Source: Myxococcales bacterium
GTDB lineage: Bacteria > Myxococcota_A > Polyangia > Polyangiales > SLQV01
Assembly (NCBI GenBank): GCA_007131285.1
Contig: SLQV01000212.1
Span: forward strand, 1 to 33,050
Direction: 5' to 3'
Length of the DNA: 33,050 bases
Part shown: in pieces, positions 8,403 to 17,101 of the stretch
Position numbering within the stretch: position 1 is the first letter of the stretch
How the letters are laid out: each line of letters starts with the position of its first letter
Notes under the pieces: generated by a model
Database searches by the model: none
Told to the model about the DNA's origin: nothing
The model's input: the letters and a program-made list of their open reading frames with translations, nothing else
Made by a program: the position numbers and the translations under genes

Positions 8403-10349
8403 TTAGGCCGCGTTTAGCGGCGTCTTTTTGGGGGAGAGGCCCTTGGGTGAGGCGGCGTCTTGGGGGTTCGGGCGCAGAAGGGCGAGCAGGGCGCTTAGGG
8501 TTTCGGGTTCGATGGGGGTGCGGTAGGTGTGAGAGAAGTCGTTGGGGCCTCGACTGCGGCGGTAGGGTTTGCCTAGGAGCTGACGTAGCGCGGCGAGGTT
8601 GGGGCCGAAACGGGCCGGGTCGACCTCCAGCCGCAGGCGAACCCGTGGCTTGGTCCGCGGCCCGCGACTCAGCGTGAGCGCGAGGGCAAAGCCTCGATCC
8701 GCGGAGCGCAGCGCTAATGCCACAGCCAGAACTTGGCCGGTGGCCCCGCGTGCTGCCCGCCGGTCAAGCGCGGCCTCGGGTTGAATGTGGCCTAGGCGTT
8801 GGGCGAGTACTTCCGCGCCTTCCCGCAGCAGCGACGCGCTCAACTCCGCGCGTGCCAGACCAAGCCTTAGCAAGGGTGGCGTGAGCGCTAGCCATGCTGC
8901 GAACCACAGGACGGTCGGCAGATGAATCCAGCGTTGGAGGTCGGGCACGCACCAGAAACCCAGTAGAAGCGCAATCACCCCCCCGGGCAGCCACGGAAGT
9001 ATTAGGCCTAGCCCGCGGGATAGGTGCTGTCTCATGCGCTGACGCAGGCGCTGCGGGGCGCACTCGGAAACCGTGCTGAAGACGTCGCGCGTTTCAACAA
9101 GTGGCGTCCAGGTTGCAACGGTATCAGGGTTTCTCCAGGGCATATGCGCTAGGCAGAGGGCGAGCATGCAGGCTGCCGCCAGCACAGACCAACCCAAGCC
9201 CAACGCCAGTAAGACGCACCCGAACATCGCCCCCAGGCTCGCCACAGCGGCGCACAACCAGAGCGGTAGACAGAAACCGCCCAAGTTTAGGTTGCTTAGG
9301 CCGACACGGTCGCGGCGCGAACGCGCGCTCGCGGTCGCCCATCTCACGTAGATGCCGAACGCAAGGGACAAGAGCAGGCCGAGGACCAAGGCCGGAAGGC
9401 GCGGTATCAGCAAGTCTGCCGCCATTCCAAGTTGGTTCCCGGTCCGCGTGAGCGAGGCCTGATCGGGATCGGTGCGGTGGCCTTGGTCAACTTGTGCGTT
9501 AGCTTCAGACCCTGATGCGGCGGGCTCTTTCCTGCTACCGGATGCACTCAAGTGTTGTCCGGGATGCTTCGAGCGAGCGGGAAGGGTCGCGCCGATGGCC
9601 CAGCGCGTCTCGCGCGGCACGTGCTCACGCGCGAAGGTCGCAAAGTGTTCCCCGTCGACCCACGTCTCGCTCACCCGCACCAGGTCCGATTCGCCCGGGA
9701 GCGGACGGGCGCCTGGGGGCAGCTTGAGACGCACAGACGCTTCAAATAAGTCGTGCTCCCAGGGCGGAAAGACATAGTTCAGATGGACTAAATCGCCGCT
9801 CTGCGTGAGCACATCAGCCGCTGGCCCTTCGTGCTCGAAACGGATCGCGTAGTCGCCCCGTCGCAGTCCTCTGCCCCGGGGAAATGTCAGGCTTAGCGTG
9901 CCCACGCTCTGCTCGACCCCCGCCTTATAACGTTCGAGCACGCGTCCGCGTTCTGTGCCGGGCGCACGTTCCGTGCGGACGATCGATATAGCCCGTATGT
10001 GCGCTCGCTGGAGTGCCGGCATAAAGCCACGAAGGTCGAGCGCTCTCAGCTCGCCCCCTTCCACCCGCAGATAAAGGTGAACCACCTGCCGAAGTCTGCG
10101 TGCCTCAACATCTGCTTCGATATCGATGCGCGCACCTTTGATTGCAGCTTCCGTCCAGGCCGAAACCCGAGCTGCGCTGCCTAGTGTTCCTGCGAAGCAC
10201 GCCGCAGTGAGCATTACAGACAATCGAGCCCACGCCGCCGGTAAGCCTCGGCGCAACGCGCGCGACGTCCGCGTTGCGCAAGGCGATGCTAACGCGTCCC
10301 AGGACAAGCCTAAGTCGCGTGGTTGTTGGTTGTCCGTTGCTGTGGCCAT
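8403..10349 (-). CDS. Membrane protein with N-terminal external domain, unknown function
   Basis: Encodes about 648 aa from the ATG at 10347-10349; an upstream in-frame start at 10460 is possible but gives a basic, low-complexity extension. Near residues 40-60 of the chosen protein is a signal peptide or anchor (LSVMLTAACFAGTLGSA). A beta-rich external domain of about 200 residues follows, with a Ser/Gln-rich spacer. Then come about five membrane segments, starting at IPRLPALVLGLLLSLAFGIY, and a basic cytoplasmic C-terminal domain of about 120 residues. The arrangement (external domain, membrane core, cytoplasmic tail) recalls DUF2207-type proteins, but I see no diagnostic motif and leave the family open. 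It is transcribed divergently from the Cys-rich lipoprotein gene. Confidence 0.8.
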   Translation of the reverse strand: MATATDNQQPRDLGLSWDALASPCATRTSRALRRGLPAAWARLSVMLTAACFAGTLGSAARVSAWTEAAIKGARIDIEADVEARRLRQVVHLYLRVEGGELRALDLRGFMPALQRAHIRAISIVRTERAPGTERGRVLERYKAGVEQSVGTLSLTFPRGRGLRRGDYAIRFEHEGPAADVLTQSGDLVHLNYVFPPWEHDLFEASVRLKLPPGARPLPGESDLVRVSETWVDGEHFATFAREHVPRETRWAIGATLPARSKHPGQHLSASGSRKEPAASGSEANAQVDQGHRTDPDQASLTRTGNQLGMAADLLIPRLPALVLGLLLSLAFGIYVRWATASARSRRDRVGLSNLNLGGFCLPLWLCAAVASLGAMFGCVLLALGLGWSVLAAACMLALCLAHMPWRNPDTVATWTPLVETRDVFSTVSECAPQRLRQRMRQHLSRGLGLILPWLPGGVIALLLGFWCVPDLQRWIHLPTVLWFAAWLALTPPLLRLGLARAELSASLLREGAEVLAQRLGHIQPEAALDRRAARGATGQVLAVALALRSADRGFALALTLSRGPRTKPRVRLRLEVDPARFGPNLAALRQLLGKPYRRSRGPNDFSHTYRTPIEPETLSALLALLRPNPQDAASPKGLSPKKTPLNAA

Positions 10350-10611
10350 GCTCGCGTGCGTGTTTCGGTCTCTGCGCTTTGACCGGGCGTGGGTAAATCT
10401 AAGCGCGAGACAAGGGTTTCGGCCACTTTGGTGCAGGGTGTTGGCGCCGTTGTGCAGCAACTAGAGCGGGTCTATGCACGCTGTCACACAGCTTAGCCGA
10501 AGGCACGACAGGCTGGCGGCTCACGCTAACATGCCCCAGACGATGGTGGGTCGCGGGTATGGCATGCCACTAAGTGGTGATGTGGTTGTGGTAATAGAAT
10601 AGAAATCCGCG

Positions 10612-10617
10612 TATACT
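10612..10617 (+). promoter_or_regulatory. -10 element of the Cys-rich lipoprotein gene
   Basis: TATACT lies 7 nt before the GTG at 10625, in an unusually AT-rich patch. No good -35 is seen at 16-18 bp; TTGTGG (10586-10591) is 20 bp away. If this is the promoter, the transcript would begin at or next to the start codon, that is, leaderless. Confidence 0.45.
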
Positions 10618-10624
10618 GAAGCGT

Positions 10625-11623
10625 GTGAGGGGGCAGTTTATTGAATTCAATGTGAGTGCAGCGCTGGGCTGCACGGTCGGCTGCCTAGCTAGACTTGGTC
10701 TCGCGCTGGCGCTGCTCTTCGGCACGTCGTGTTCGGCGGATCGAAGTGGTCTCGGCTCCGAGGACCCTACACAACAGCCCGAGCCGCAGGTGCAGTGTGG
10801 ATCAAGCGTGTGCGCCGCAGGCCAGATGTGTTGCGCGGAGCAATGCGTGGCTGCGCGCTGTGATGATGGCAATCCCTGCACCGTAGATATTTGCGGCGTT
10901 ACCGGCTGTATTCACGCGGTCTCTGAGGGCACGCGCTGCAATGACGGTCTATTCTGCAACGGCGTCGATAGCTGCGGAAGTGATGGCAATTGTTCAGTGC
11001 ACAACGGTGATCCTTGCGTCGGCAACCTCACGTGTGATGAAGGATTAGGCACGTGCGTCGGTTGCGACGAAACTAGCCCGTGTCCCGAGGCCAGTGAAGA
11101 GGTCTCCGAGTGTGACTTTAGCGGGCTCGGGGTGTGTGAACAGATTGGCAGTCGTACCCGTACCACGACGACGTACGCATGTGTTGACCGCGTCTGCATT
11201 CCTTCGGAATCCCAGCAAAACGAAGCCTGTATCCGTCGCACTGAGGACGCCGCATGTGATGACGGCAACGCATGCACGCGGGATGATAAGTGCAAAGACG
11301 GTGCGTGTACGGGCACGCTGCGCGAGTGCGCCGCCGATTTGCAAGTCGATCCAAGCGATCCCTGCGTTGATGTGGCGTGTGATCCCGGGTCGGGCTGTCT
11401 GGTGAAGCCAACGGAAAACAGGTGTGAATATCAAGATCTGCCAGTCGAATCTCTGAATAGAGATCGCGACTGCCGCACGTACCAATGTCGCGACGGGGTG
11501 TGTCAAGAACACCCCGCGAGGCAGCCCGCCGGCACCGTCTGCCAAGATCCGGTAAGTCTTCAATGCGGCACATGTAATCCCGGCGGAGTGTGTAGCGGTC
11601 TCGATGCGGAAGCTTGCTCCTGA
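10625..11623 (+). CDS. Cys-rich lipoprotein with slime-mould-type (CTDC) repeats
   Basis: Encodes 332 aa. The N-terminus has a hydrophobic segment, LGLALALLFGTSC, ending in a probable lipidated Cys, although the lipobox is not canonical. The mature part holds about 40 cysteines in under 300 residues. Repeats of the form CDDGNPCTVDIC...GC and CDDGNACTRDDKCKDGAC match the Dictyostelium-type CTDC repeat common in myxobacterial surface proteins. These are probably disulfide-bonded domains on the cell surface, and the function is unknown. The start is uncertain: GTG 10625 follows a -10-like TATACT by only 7 nt, while GTG 10652 and an ATT at 10640 (preceded by GAGGGGG) are alternatives. Confidence 0.85.
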   Translation: MRGQFIEFNVSAALGCTVGCLARLGLALALLFGTSCSADRSGLGSEDPTQQPEPQVQCGSSVCAAGQMCCAEQCVAARCDDGNPCTVDICGVTGCIHAVSEGTRCNDGLFCNGVDSCGSDGNCSVHNGDPCVGNLTCDEGLGTCVGCDETSPCPEASEEVSECDFSGLGVCEQIGSRTRTTTTYACVDRVCIPSESQQNEACIRRTEDAACDDGNACTRDDKCKDGACTGTLRECAADLQVDPSDPCVDVACDPGSGCLVKPTENRCEYQDLPVESLNRDRDCRTYQCRDGVCQEHPARQPAGTVCQDPVSLQCGTCNPGGVCSGLDAEACS

Positions 11624-11709
11624 ACGCTTGCGCCGCCGGCCCATCTGTAGCGAGTCACATGCGCCGTTAGCGTGGCGCGGTGCGTGCGTAAGCCGTTCCT
11701 CCGCCTTTG

Positions 11710-12750
11710 CTAGCTGCCTGACCAGAGGAGCGCGCCGTAAGCCGCGTATGCAAGCAGCAAGAGCGTGCCTTGAGGGCGACCAAGTGTTCGACCGAAAAGG
11801 CACATGGGAAGAAGGACAAAGCTCAAGGCGATCATCCAAGGCAAGTCGCGTGTAAGCAGCTCGGTAGGTAGGCTGAGTGATGTAATACTGGCCGTTGTGC
11901 CTAAAATTCCAAGAATATTAAAGATGTTGGATCCGAGAACATTCGTGAGGGCGAGAGCCCCCTGGCCTTTGCGGGCGGCGATGACGGATGTGAAAAGTTC
12001 GGGAGCGCTCGTGCCACCCGCCACGATAGTCAGACCGATCAGCGTGTCTGATACGCCGAAGTTGCGGGTCAGGTTCACGGCTCCTCGGACCAGCCACTCC
12101 GCACCAACGCTAAGCCCTACGATGCCCAAAAGCACCGCTGTGCTGTTCAACACGAGGGCGGCCCTTCCGGTGCGTCCGAAAGAGGCCGTATCGACGTGCT
12201 CACGTGCGTGGGTCTTGGTTGGGGTAGCTAATGCTGGGTCGACCAAACAAGGCGAGGTCGTTGCGTCGGTGCGAGTGGCCACGCGCGTCAACCCGGCAAC
12301 TTGACCGCGGCGCTTCACGCCTAGGATCGCGCCGAAAAGCACCAAACCGCCGAGCAGTGTCAGCCCGTTGCTTCGGGAGAGCGTGCCGTCGTAGGCGCAG
12401 GCAGCAAGCGCAACACTGGTGGCGAACATGACGCGCCACTCAAAGCGCAGCGTTGCTCGGCTTACGGTGATCGGGCAGAGCAAAAGCGTCAGTCCTAGCA
12501 CCGCGCTGCTGTTGACAATGTTTGAGCCGACCACGTTGCCAAGCGCGAGCCCGGCGCTGCCGGCGAGGGCCGCGCGCACGGACACCACAAGCTCTGGCGC
12601 GCTTGTGCCCGCAGCAACCACCGTAAGTCCGACGATGGCGGGGGCGATCCGGGCCAGCAGTGCCAGGCCGCTGGCGCCCCGTACGAGGGCCTCTCCCGCC
12701 AACAGTAGAAGTGCCAAGCCGCCGCACAGCCACAACAGGTCAACAAGCAT
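11710..12750 (-). CDS. Ca2+/Na+ antiporter, CaCA family (YrbG-like)
   Basis: Encodes 346 aa from the ATG at 12748-12750, just before the first membrane segment. The two alpha-repeats that form the cation site are clear: GTSAPE (48-53) with GNVVGSN (71-77) and GTSAPE (246-251) with TNVLGSN (269-275). They sit in two homologous five-helix halves joined by a hydrophilic loop of about 50 residues (148-196). This is the layout of the YrbG/TIGR00367 branch of cation/Ca2+ exchangers. The loop is longer than in E. coli YrbG and rich in Thr and Ala. The substrate (Ca2+, or another divalent ion, against Na+ or H+) is inferred from the family. No Shine-Dalgarno sequence stands out. No operon partner is apparent. 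Confidence 0.93.
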   Translation of the reverse strand: MLVDLLWLCGGLALLLLAGEALVRGASGLALLARIAPAIVGLTVVAAGTSAPELVVSVRAALAGSAGLALGNVVGSNIVNSSAVLGLTLLLCPITVSRATLRFEWRVMFATSVALAACAYDGTLSRSNGLTLLGGLVLFGAILGVKRRGQVAGLTRVATRTDATTSPCLVDPALATPTKTHAREHVDTASFGRTGRAALVLNSTAVLLGIVGLSVGAEWLVRGAVNLTRNFGVSDTLIGLTIVAGGTSAPELFTSVIAARKGQGALALTNVLGSNIFNILGILGTTASITSLSLPTELLTRDLPWMIALSFVLLPMCLFGRTLGRPQGTLLLLAYAAYGALLWSGS

Positions 12751-13167
12751 TGCCAAGCATGGCGAAGCTAGGGCATGGACGCACGCGGTATCCAGCACGC
12801 GCCGCAGGATCTGCAAGCCTCGGCCTCATGTGTGCGTGGCGCGCGTGCCTGGGGCCGCCGTGCGGCCGCACCGAACAGGCCGCGGGTCCCCCCGAGGCGC
12901 GCGTTGGCTGCTTGGCTCGTGAGCGCTCAAGCACAGACCCTCAGCCCGCTGCCTCGCCGCACGCCTAGCTGCACCCCCGGGGTCGTCTCGGCGTGCCGCC
13001 TTCCATTCGGCCTCCCCCGCACCAGGAGTCTGGTGGGCAAGGCTGCCTCTCGGTCTTCAGCGGGACGTTGCGGGCGCAGTCCCGCTCCGAATCAATACCA
13101 GGGGCCGACGCGGGTGGGTGGCGAATGCGCGCCTGAACGCTGAGAGGCGCGCATTCGCGCCTGTCGC
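12751..13167. other. Intergenic region between antiporter and Fur-family gene
   Basis: About 417 bp, GC-rich. No supported gene. The only structure is the 14-bp hairpin at 13121-13158 just after the stop of the Fur-family gene. No promoter for the antiporter gene could be identified by eye. Confidence 0.5.
13121..13158 (-). terminator. Hairpin downstream of the Fur-family gene
   Basis: GCGAATGCGCGCCT (13121-13134) pairs perfectly with AGGCGCGCATTCGC (13145-13158) around a 10-nt loop. It lies 10 nt past the stop of the minus-strand regulator gene. No T-run follows, so termination efficiency is uncertain. Confidence 0.55.
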
Positions 13168-13611
13168 CTAGGCGAGCGCCTGTGTACGACAGCGAGGACA
13201 ACGGCCGACGACTTGGAGTTCAGCTTCCGCTACGGCGTTCCGCCACGCGGTTTCTCTCGGTAGCGATAGCGTCGAGTCCGGCAAGCAGGCAACGGCGCCG
13301 CATTCGGTACAAGCAAAGTGAGGGTGCAAGTGTTTCGCGGCTGCGCCGTCGTCCACCAGGGCCTGATACCTCGCGACGCCCTCGATGCGGCTCACGACGC
13401 GTGCGAGGCCGCTCTCCGCCAAGCGAAGGAGGTTGCGGTAAAGGGTGGCCTGATCCCAGGGCGAAGACGCGAGCGCCTGAACAACCTCCGTATGTGACAG
13501 TGGCCGTTCCGAATCGGCAAGCAAGCGGAGCACCGCAAGTCTCGGCTCAGTCGCTCGAATCCCTGATTGCTTCAGTCGGTCCCGCCAGTACTCCGCGTCC
13601 TCGTCACTCAT
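13168..13611 (-). CDS. Fur-family metalloregulator, probably Zur-like
   Basis: Encodes 147 aa. The N-terminal winged helix runs to about residue 80, with the recognition-helix pattern WDQATLYRNLLRLAESGL (52-69). The dimerisation domain has the His cluster HLHPHF (94-99) and two CxxC pairs for structural zinc, CTEC (101-104) and CPRC (138-141). The family represses metal uptake or stress genes when bound by its metal. It is divergent from a COG0523/CobW GTPase gene, a well-known Zur target, so zinc sensing is the best guess, but Fe (Fur) or peroxide (PerR) cannot be excluded from motifs alone. The ATG at 13609-13611 is preceded by GAGATGTC; a -10-like TAACTT is 9 nt before the start. Confidence 0.9.
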   Translation of the reverse strand: MSDEDAEYWRDRLKQSGIRATEPRLAVLRLLADSERPLSHTEVVQALASSPWDQATLYRNLLRLAESGLARVVSRIEGVARYQALVDDGAAAKHLHPHFACTECGAVACLPDSTLSLPRETAWRNAVAEAELQVVGRCPRCRTQALA

Positions 13612-13678
13612 GACATCTCGAAGTTAGCCCGCCGCGCTAGTCGCCACAAGGCGGCGCCGGACAAAGCCGCTCGGCCAG

Positions 13679-13693
13679 CGCAAGCTATTTGCG
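13679..13693. promoter_or_regulatory. Candidate Fur/Zur-type operator
   Basis: CGCAA-GCTAT-TTGCG is a perfect 5-bp inverted repeat with a 5-bp centre, in the 112-bp gap between the divergent Fur-family and COG0523 genes. Its right half overlaps a possible -35, TTGCGT (13689-13694), of the COG0523 gene. Position and symmetry suit a repressor site; the half-site is not a textbook Zur box. Confidence 0.4.
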
Positions 13694-13716
13694 TTACGTG
13701 TCGGTTGGGTTAGATT
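13689..13716 (+). promoter_or_regulatory. Putative promoter of the COG0523 gene
   Basis: -35 TTGCGT (13689-13694), 16-bp spacer, -10 TAGATT (13711-13716). The -10 ends 7 nt before the ATG at 13724, so the mRNA would be leaderless or nearly so, in line with the absence of a Shine-Dalgarno sequence. Confidence 0.35.
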
Positions 13717-13723
13717 GCGACCG

Positions 13724-14959
13724 ATGAGTTCTCAGGTGTCGCGCGCGCAATCGGATTCAAGTGGGCGTCTCCCGGTGACGGTTCTATCGGGATTCCTCGG
13801 CGCTGGAAAGACAACGTTGCTGAACCACGTCCTGCACAACCGTGAAGGGTTGCGCGTCGCGGTCATCGTGAACGATATGAGCGAAGTCAATATCGATGCG
13901 TCGCTCATCGAGCGGGGAGGGGCAGCCCTGTCGCGAACGGAAGAAACGCTTGTGGAAATGTCCAACGGCTGCATTTGCTGCACCCTGCGCGACGATCTTC
14001 TGCGTGAGGTTGCTGAGCTCAGTCGCGCCGGCCGTTTCGACTACTTGCTGATCGAGTCTACGGGCATTTCCGAGCCCATTCCGGTTGCGCAGACCTTCAC
14101 CTTTGAGGACGAATCAGGTGTGTCACTCAGTCAAGTGGCCCGCCTCGATACCTTGGTGACCGTAGTCGACGCCGCCCGCTTCCTCGCCGATTTGAACAGT
14201 GCCGATGATCTGAGGGAACGTGGCGAATCTTTGGGCGAGGCTGACGAACGTACCGTAGCGGACTTATTGGTCGAGCAGGTGGAGTTTGCGGATGTCATCG
14301 TCCTCAACAAGCTTGATCGCGTCGCGCCGGACGCGGCTTTGCGTGTCGAGGGCGCGCTAAAAGCGCTGAACCCTGGCGCAAACATCCTGCGCGCGGTGCG
14401 AGGACATGTTCCGGTAAGCGCTATCGTCAATACGGGGCGCTTTGATTTCGAGCAAGCGTCGCAAGCTGCCGGCTGGCAACGCGAACTCGCCGGTCAGCAC
14501 ATCCCCGAAACAGAAGAATACGGTATTCGTTCGTTCGTTTATCGCCAGAGCCGCCCCTTTGATGCGGTCAAGCTGCAGCGCTTGCTTGAGGCGGATGCAA
14601 CCTGGGAAGGCGTTCTGCGCTCAAAGGGCTTTTTCTGGGTCGCTGCAGCGCACGCCATCGCGTACGAGTGGTCGCAAGCGGGTGGCACCAGCGAGGTCAA
14701 GGCTGCGGGTCACTGGTGGGCGGCGGTGCCTAAAGCGCACTGGGGGCACGCCGACGGCGAGCGTCCCGACCAAAAAGCCGACTGGCATCCGCGTTTTGGC
14801 GACCGCTGTCAGCAGCTCGTCTTTATCGGTCAAGGTATTGACGAGGCAGCGCTGCGCCGGAAACTAGATGATTGCCTGTTAGATGAGGCGCTTGCGGCAG
14901 CGGAAAGCGATGCCTGGACGCAACTGCCCAACCCATTTCCATCGCTGTTGATCGAATAG
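13724..14959 (+). CDS. COG0523/CobW-family GTPase, probable zinc metallochaperone
   Basis: Encodes 411 aa. It is a G3E-type P-loop GTPase: Walker A GFLGAGKT (23-30), the metal-binding CICC (83-86), ESTGISEP (111-118) and the guanine motif NKLD (195-198). A CobW C-terminal domain follows, with a His/Trp-rich stretch ([13 protein letters not shown]). The [19 protein letters not shown] segment and overall length resemble the ZigA/YciC zinc-responsive branch, which delivers Zn to client enzymes under zinc limitation, rather than the shorter cobalamin CobW. It is divergent from a Fur-family regulator with a candidate operator between them. ATG 13724 was preferred over the TTG at 13715. No cobalamin genes are near. 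Confidence 0.92.
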   Translation: MSSQVSRAQSDSSGRLPVTVLSGFLGAGKTTLLNHVLHNREGLRVAVIVNDMSEVNIDASLIERGGAALSRTEETLVEMSNGCICCTLRDDLLREVAELSRAGRFDYLLIESTGISEPIPVAQTFTFEDESGVSLSQVARLDTLVTVVDAARFLADLNSADDLRERGESLGEADERTVADLLVEQVEFADVIVLNKLDRVAPDAALRVEGALKALNPGANILRAVRGHVPVSAIVNTGRFDFEQASQAAGWQRELAGQHIPETEEYGIRSFVYRQSRPFDAVKLQRLLEADATWEGVLRSKGFFWVAAAHAIAYEWSQAGGTSEVKAAGHWWAAVPKAHWGHADGERPDQKADWHPRFGDRCQQLVFIGQGIDEAALRRKLDDCLLDEALAAAESDAWTQLPNPFPSLLIE

Positions 14960-15612
14960 AGACTTCAGGTTCGGTGCCCGTAGGCAATCGGACGTTCGCG
15001 GAAGATTGCCCCCATGGCGGTGACACCTGCACACGCAAAGCCGCGCGTGTCGTTCGGCGAAGCAGACGCACATCAGATGCGTGGGGCTGCGTGACCCGAG
15101 AAGAGGTGCGCCGCCTTGCCTCATGCGGCTGCGCTAATGTCATCGGTTGCGCGTAGGACGGCGTGGGCGCTTTGCCCGACGTAGCGCCGCAGTTGGGGTC
15201 GAATCACCCCGCGAGACTGCCATACGCGAGCCAGATGACGGGAACGATGCCGTCCAAGCTCGGGTTTCGCCGTAGGCCGACCCTCGGGGACATGGCTTAA
15301 CTTCGCGCTTCGGCCGACGAAGACGCTGAAGCAAGCGCTTGAGCCCGGCGGCCAACCGCGCGCGATTGAGCTAGGGCATGGCAGCGGGAGCATTCTGCCG
15401 TGCGCGCGAAGTTCGCAGCCTCACGCGCTTGGCAGAGGCCCTGCCTGAATGAAAGCCAAGCGTTAGCGGGCAGTGCGCTGAGCAGAGGTTAACCGATCTG
15501 GTTTAGGGTCAAATCGGTTTCAATGCTCACCGATGGCGTGAGCCTGCATCGTCTGTAAGGGCGTGTGGGTGAAGTCGGGCATGGAACGTGCGTTGCGTCC
15601 TGCAAGTCGGCT
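14960..15612. other. Intergenic region between COG0523 gene and vWA lipoprotein gene
   Basis: About 650 bp. A 90-codon open frame on the minus strand (15121-15393) has no start context or recognisable domain and I do not call it; decayed coding DNA cannot be excluded. AACCGAT (15491-15497) and ATCGGTT (15513-15519) form a 7-bp inverted repeat with a 15-nt centre about 100 bp before the vWA gene. No promoter is evident. Confidence 0.45.
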
Positions 15613-16686
15613 ATGAATCCGACGTCCGCAAGTATCTGCTTAAGTGTTTCGTCCTTAGGGCTATTGTTCGGAATCGGGTGCATGGCTGTACCCGATGCCG
15701 CCGAGGGCTTGCACGGGGAAGAGGCTACGGAAAATCGCCCGCTTCTCCCTGTTGCCGTGCCGCCCAACAGCACCGAGCGCGTCGACCCCATCAACCCTGA
15801 TACGTGTGCGGACCCGTGTGGGTGCTTCGAGGAAGTCGCGACGCAGTCACTCGCCGAAAAAGCCGTTTCGGTGCTTTTTGTGGTGGATCGTAGCGGGTCA
15901 ATGCGCGCGGGGCTGGGTCACGGCGGACCCGAGCGCTGGGGCGCGATGCAGCAGGCCCTTGCGCATGCCTTGCCTCGGATAGAGGCAAATCCAGGCTCGA
16001 AAATGGGCGCAATGCTCTTTCCTTCGCATGGTAAATGTTCGGTTCGGTCCAGACCCGAAGTGGGCCTGCAATCTCGAGCAGATGCGGTCCTAGACCTTGT
16101 GAGTTCGAGTAACCCCAGCGGAGATACACCGATGCGTCAGGCGCTGGAGAGAGCCCACACTTACTTCAGCCAGCAACCGGCGGATGATAGCACGACTCGT
16201 GCGGTGGTACTCGTGACCGACGGTCTCCCAAACTGTGGCGGCAACATTGCGCAGGTCGGCAATCGCATAGAAGAATTGCAGGCGCTGGATATTCCAACCG
16301 CGGTACTCGGGCTGGGCTTGCCAGGTAATCCGAACTTGCACACTCTGGCTGTCAAGGGAAACCTGACCGCAGCGAATGGAAGCTTCTATGACGTGAACGA
16401 CCCAGAGGCGTTTAGTGCATCGCTGGACCGGATTGCACGGGCTTCGAGCCGTTGTCTCTACACGGTGACAAGTCCGGGGTCGGAGGACTGGTCAATCGAC
16501 CAGGTACTCAACGCAGGCGAGCCGCTCGACGCGTCGCAATGGACCCTTGACTCACACACCGGCGATGCGTGGACCATTCGATTGGAGACTGACCTTTGCG
16601 CCAACGTCATCGACGGCAACATCACCGTTGCGCTCAGTATCACCTTCGACAACCCGGCGTGCACACCGGTAGGCAGCCTAATTTAG
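15613..16686 (+). CDS. vWA-domain lipoprotein
   Basis: Encodes 357 aa from the ATG at 15613. A signal segment, SVSSLGLLFGIGC, ends at a probable lipidated C23. A short Cys-containing spacer (CADPCGC, 65-71) precedes a von Willebrand factor A domain from about residue 85. The metal-ion-dependent adhesion site is complete: DRSGSM (92-97), T172 in GDTPM and D203 in VTDG. Such domains bind protein ligands through a divalent cation, usually in surface adhesion or complex assembly. The C-terminal 90 residues are an additional small Cys-containing domain. The partner is unknown. An upstream GTG at 15565 would add 16 residues without improving the signal peptide. No clear ribosome site. A long hairpin follows the gene. 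Confidence 0.9.
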   Translation: MNPTSASICLSVSSLGLLFGIGCMAVPDAAEGLHGEEATENRPLLPVAVPPNSTERVDPINPDTCADPCGCFEEVATQSLAEKAVSVLFVVDRSGSMRAGLGHGGPERWGAMQQALAHALPRIEANPGSKMGAMLFPSHGKCSVRSRPEVGLQSRADAVLDLVSSSNPSGDTPMRQALERAHTYFSQQPADDSTTRAVVLVTDGLPNCGGNIAQVGNRIEELQALDIPTAVLGLGLPGNPNLHTLAVKGNLTAANGSFYDVNDPEAFSASLDRIARASSRCLYTVTSPGSEDWSIDQVLNAGEPLDASQWTLDSHTGDAWTIRLETDLCANVIDGNITVALSITFDNPACTPVGSLI

Positions 16687-16701
16687 TTGCCCAAATGCAA
16701 A

Positions 16702-16762
16702 CGCGCAGTGCGCCTACTACGCTCGCCCTCCGTGAGGGCAGGCGTAGCGGGCGCACTGCGCG
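16702..16762. terminator. Bidirectional 29-bp terminator hairpin
   Basis: Arms 16702-16730 and 16734-16762 are complementary over 29 positions apart from two 2-nt mismatches, with a 3-nt loop (CGT). It sits between the convergent vWA and TRL lipoprotein genes. On the minus strand the stem is followed by TTTGCATTT, a moderate U-rich tail, so it best serves the TRL gene. Confidence 0.8.
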
Positions 16763-16776
16763 CCTAGCAGCGACGT

Positions 16777-17097
16777 CTACTCACCGCTAACGATGACGCA
16801 GTACTTCGCGTAGAGGCCGAGGATATTGTAGTAGTGGTTGTCAATCGTTGCGATGTTGGTCACACCGCCAGCCTTAGCGGCCGTGGCGATGCTGGAGTCA
16901 CCCGTGGTGACAACGCCGAGAATCGAGGTGGCGCAGGCTTCACCCTTCTTGGTGCCAAGTGCATTGGGAACAGCCAGTTCACCGCGATGCGAGTCCGTGT
17001 AAATCGTTGCCCGGTTGGTGCCGGAGAACGCGTAACCAGCGCAGCCCGAAAGGGAAGCGCCGAGTGCCAAAATAGTAATTGCCAGAACATGTTTCAT
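16777..17097 (-). CDS. TRL-like small lipoprotein
   Basis: Encodes 106 aa. The signal peptide ends in the lipobox SLSGC, with lipidated C19. The mature part matches the TRL family: KKGEACATSILGVVTTGD (50-67), an AAKAGGVTNIATID strand and NILGLYAKYC (91-100). The paired Cys (C55, C100) is typical. The family's role is unknown; members are small periplasmic or outer-membrane lipoproteins. The start is very secure: AGGAGG lies 8 nt before the ATG, the best Shine-Dalgarno sequence in the window, suggesting strong expression. The strong hairpin 16702-16762 lies just after the stop. Confidence 0.93.
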   Translation of the reverse strand: MKHVLAITILALGASLSGCAGYAFSGTNRATIYTDSHRGELAVPNALGTKKGEACATSILGVVTTGDSSIATAAKAGGVTNIATIDNHYYNILGLYAKYCVIVSGE

Positions 17098-17101
17098 AAA
17101 G

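Noticed and set aside
8149-8406. 85-codon plus-strand frame with CVKCGAFC
   Set aside because: No ribosome site, Arg/Ala-rich composition, and no recognisable domain; not enough to call a zinc-ribbon protein.
15121-15393. Minus-strand frame of 90 codons, possibly remnant coding DNA
   Set aside because: No motif of a known transposase or other family was found; a search would be needed to call a pseudogene.
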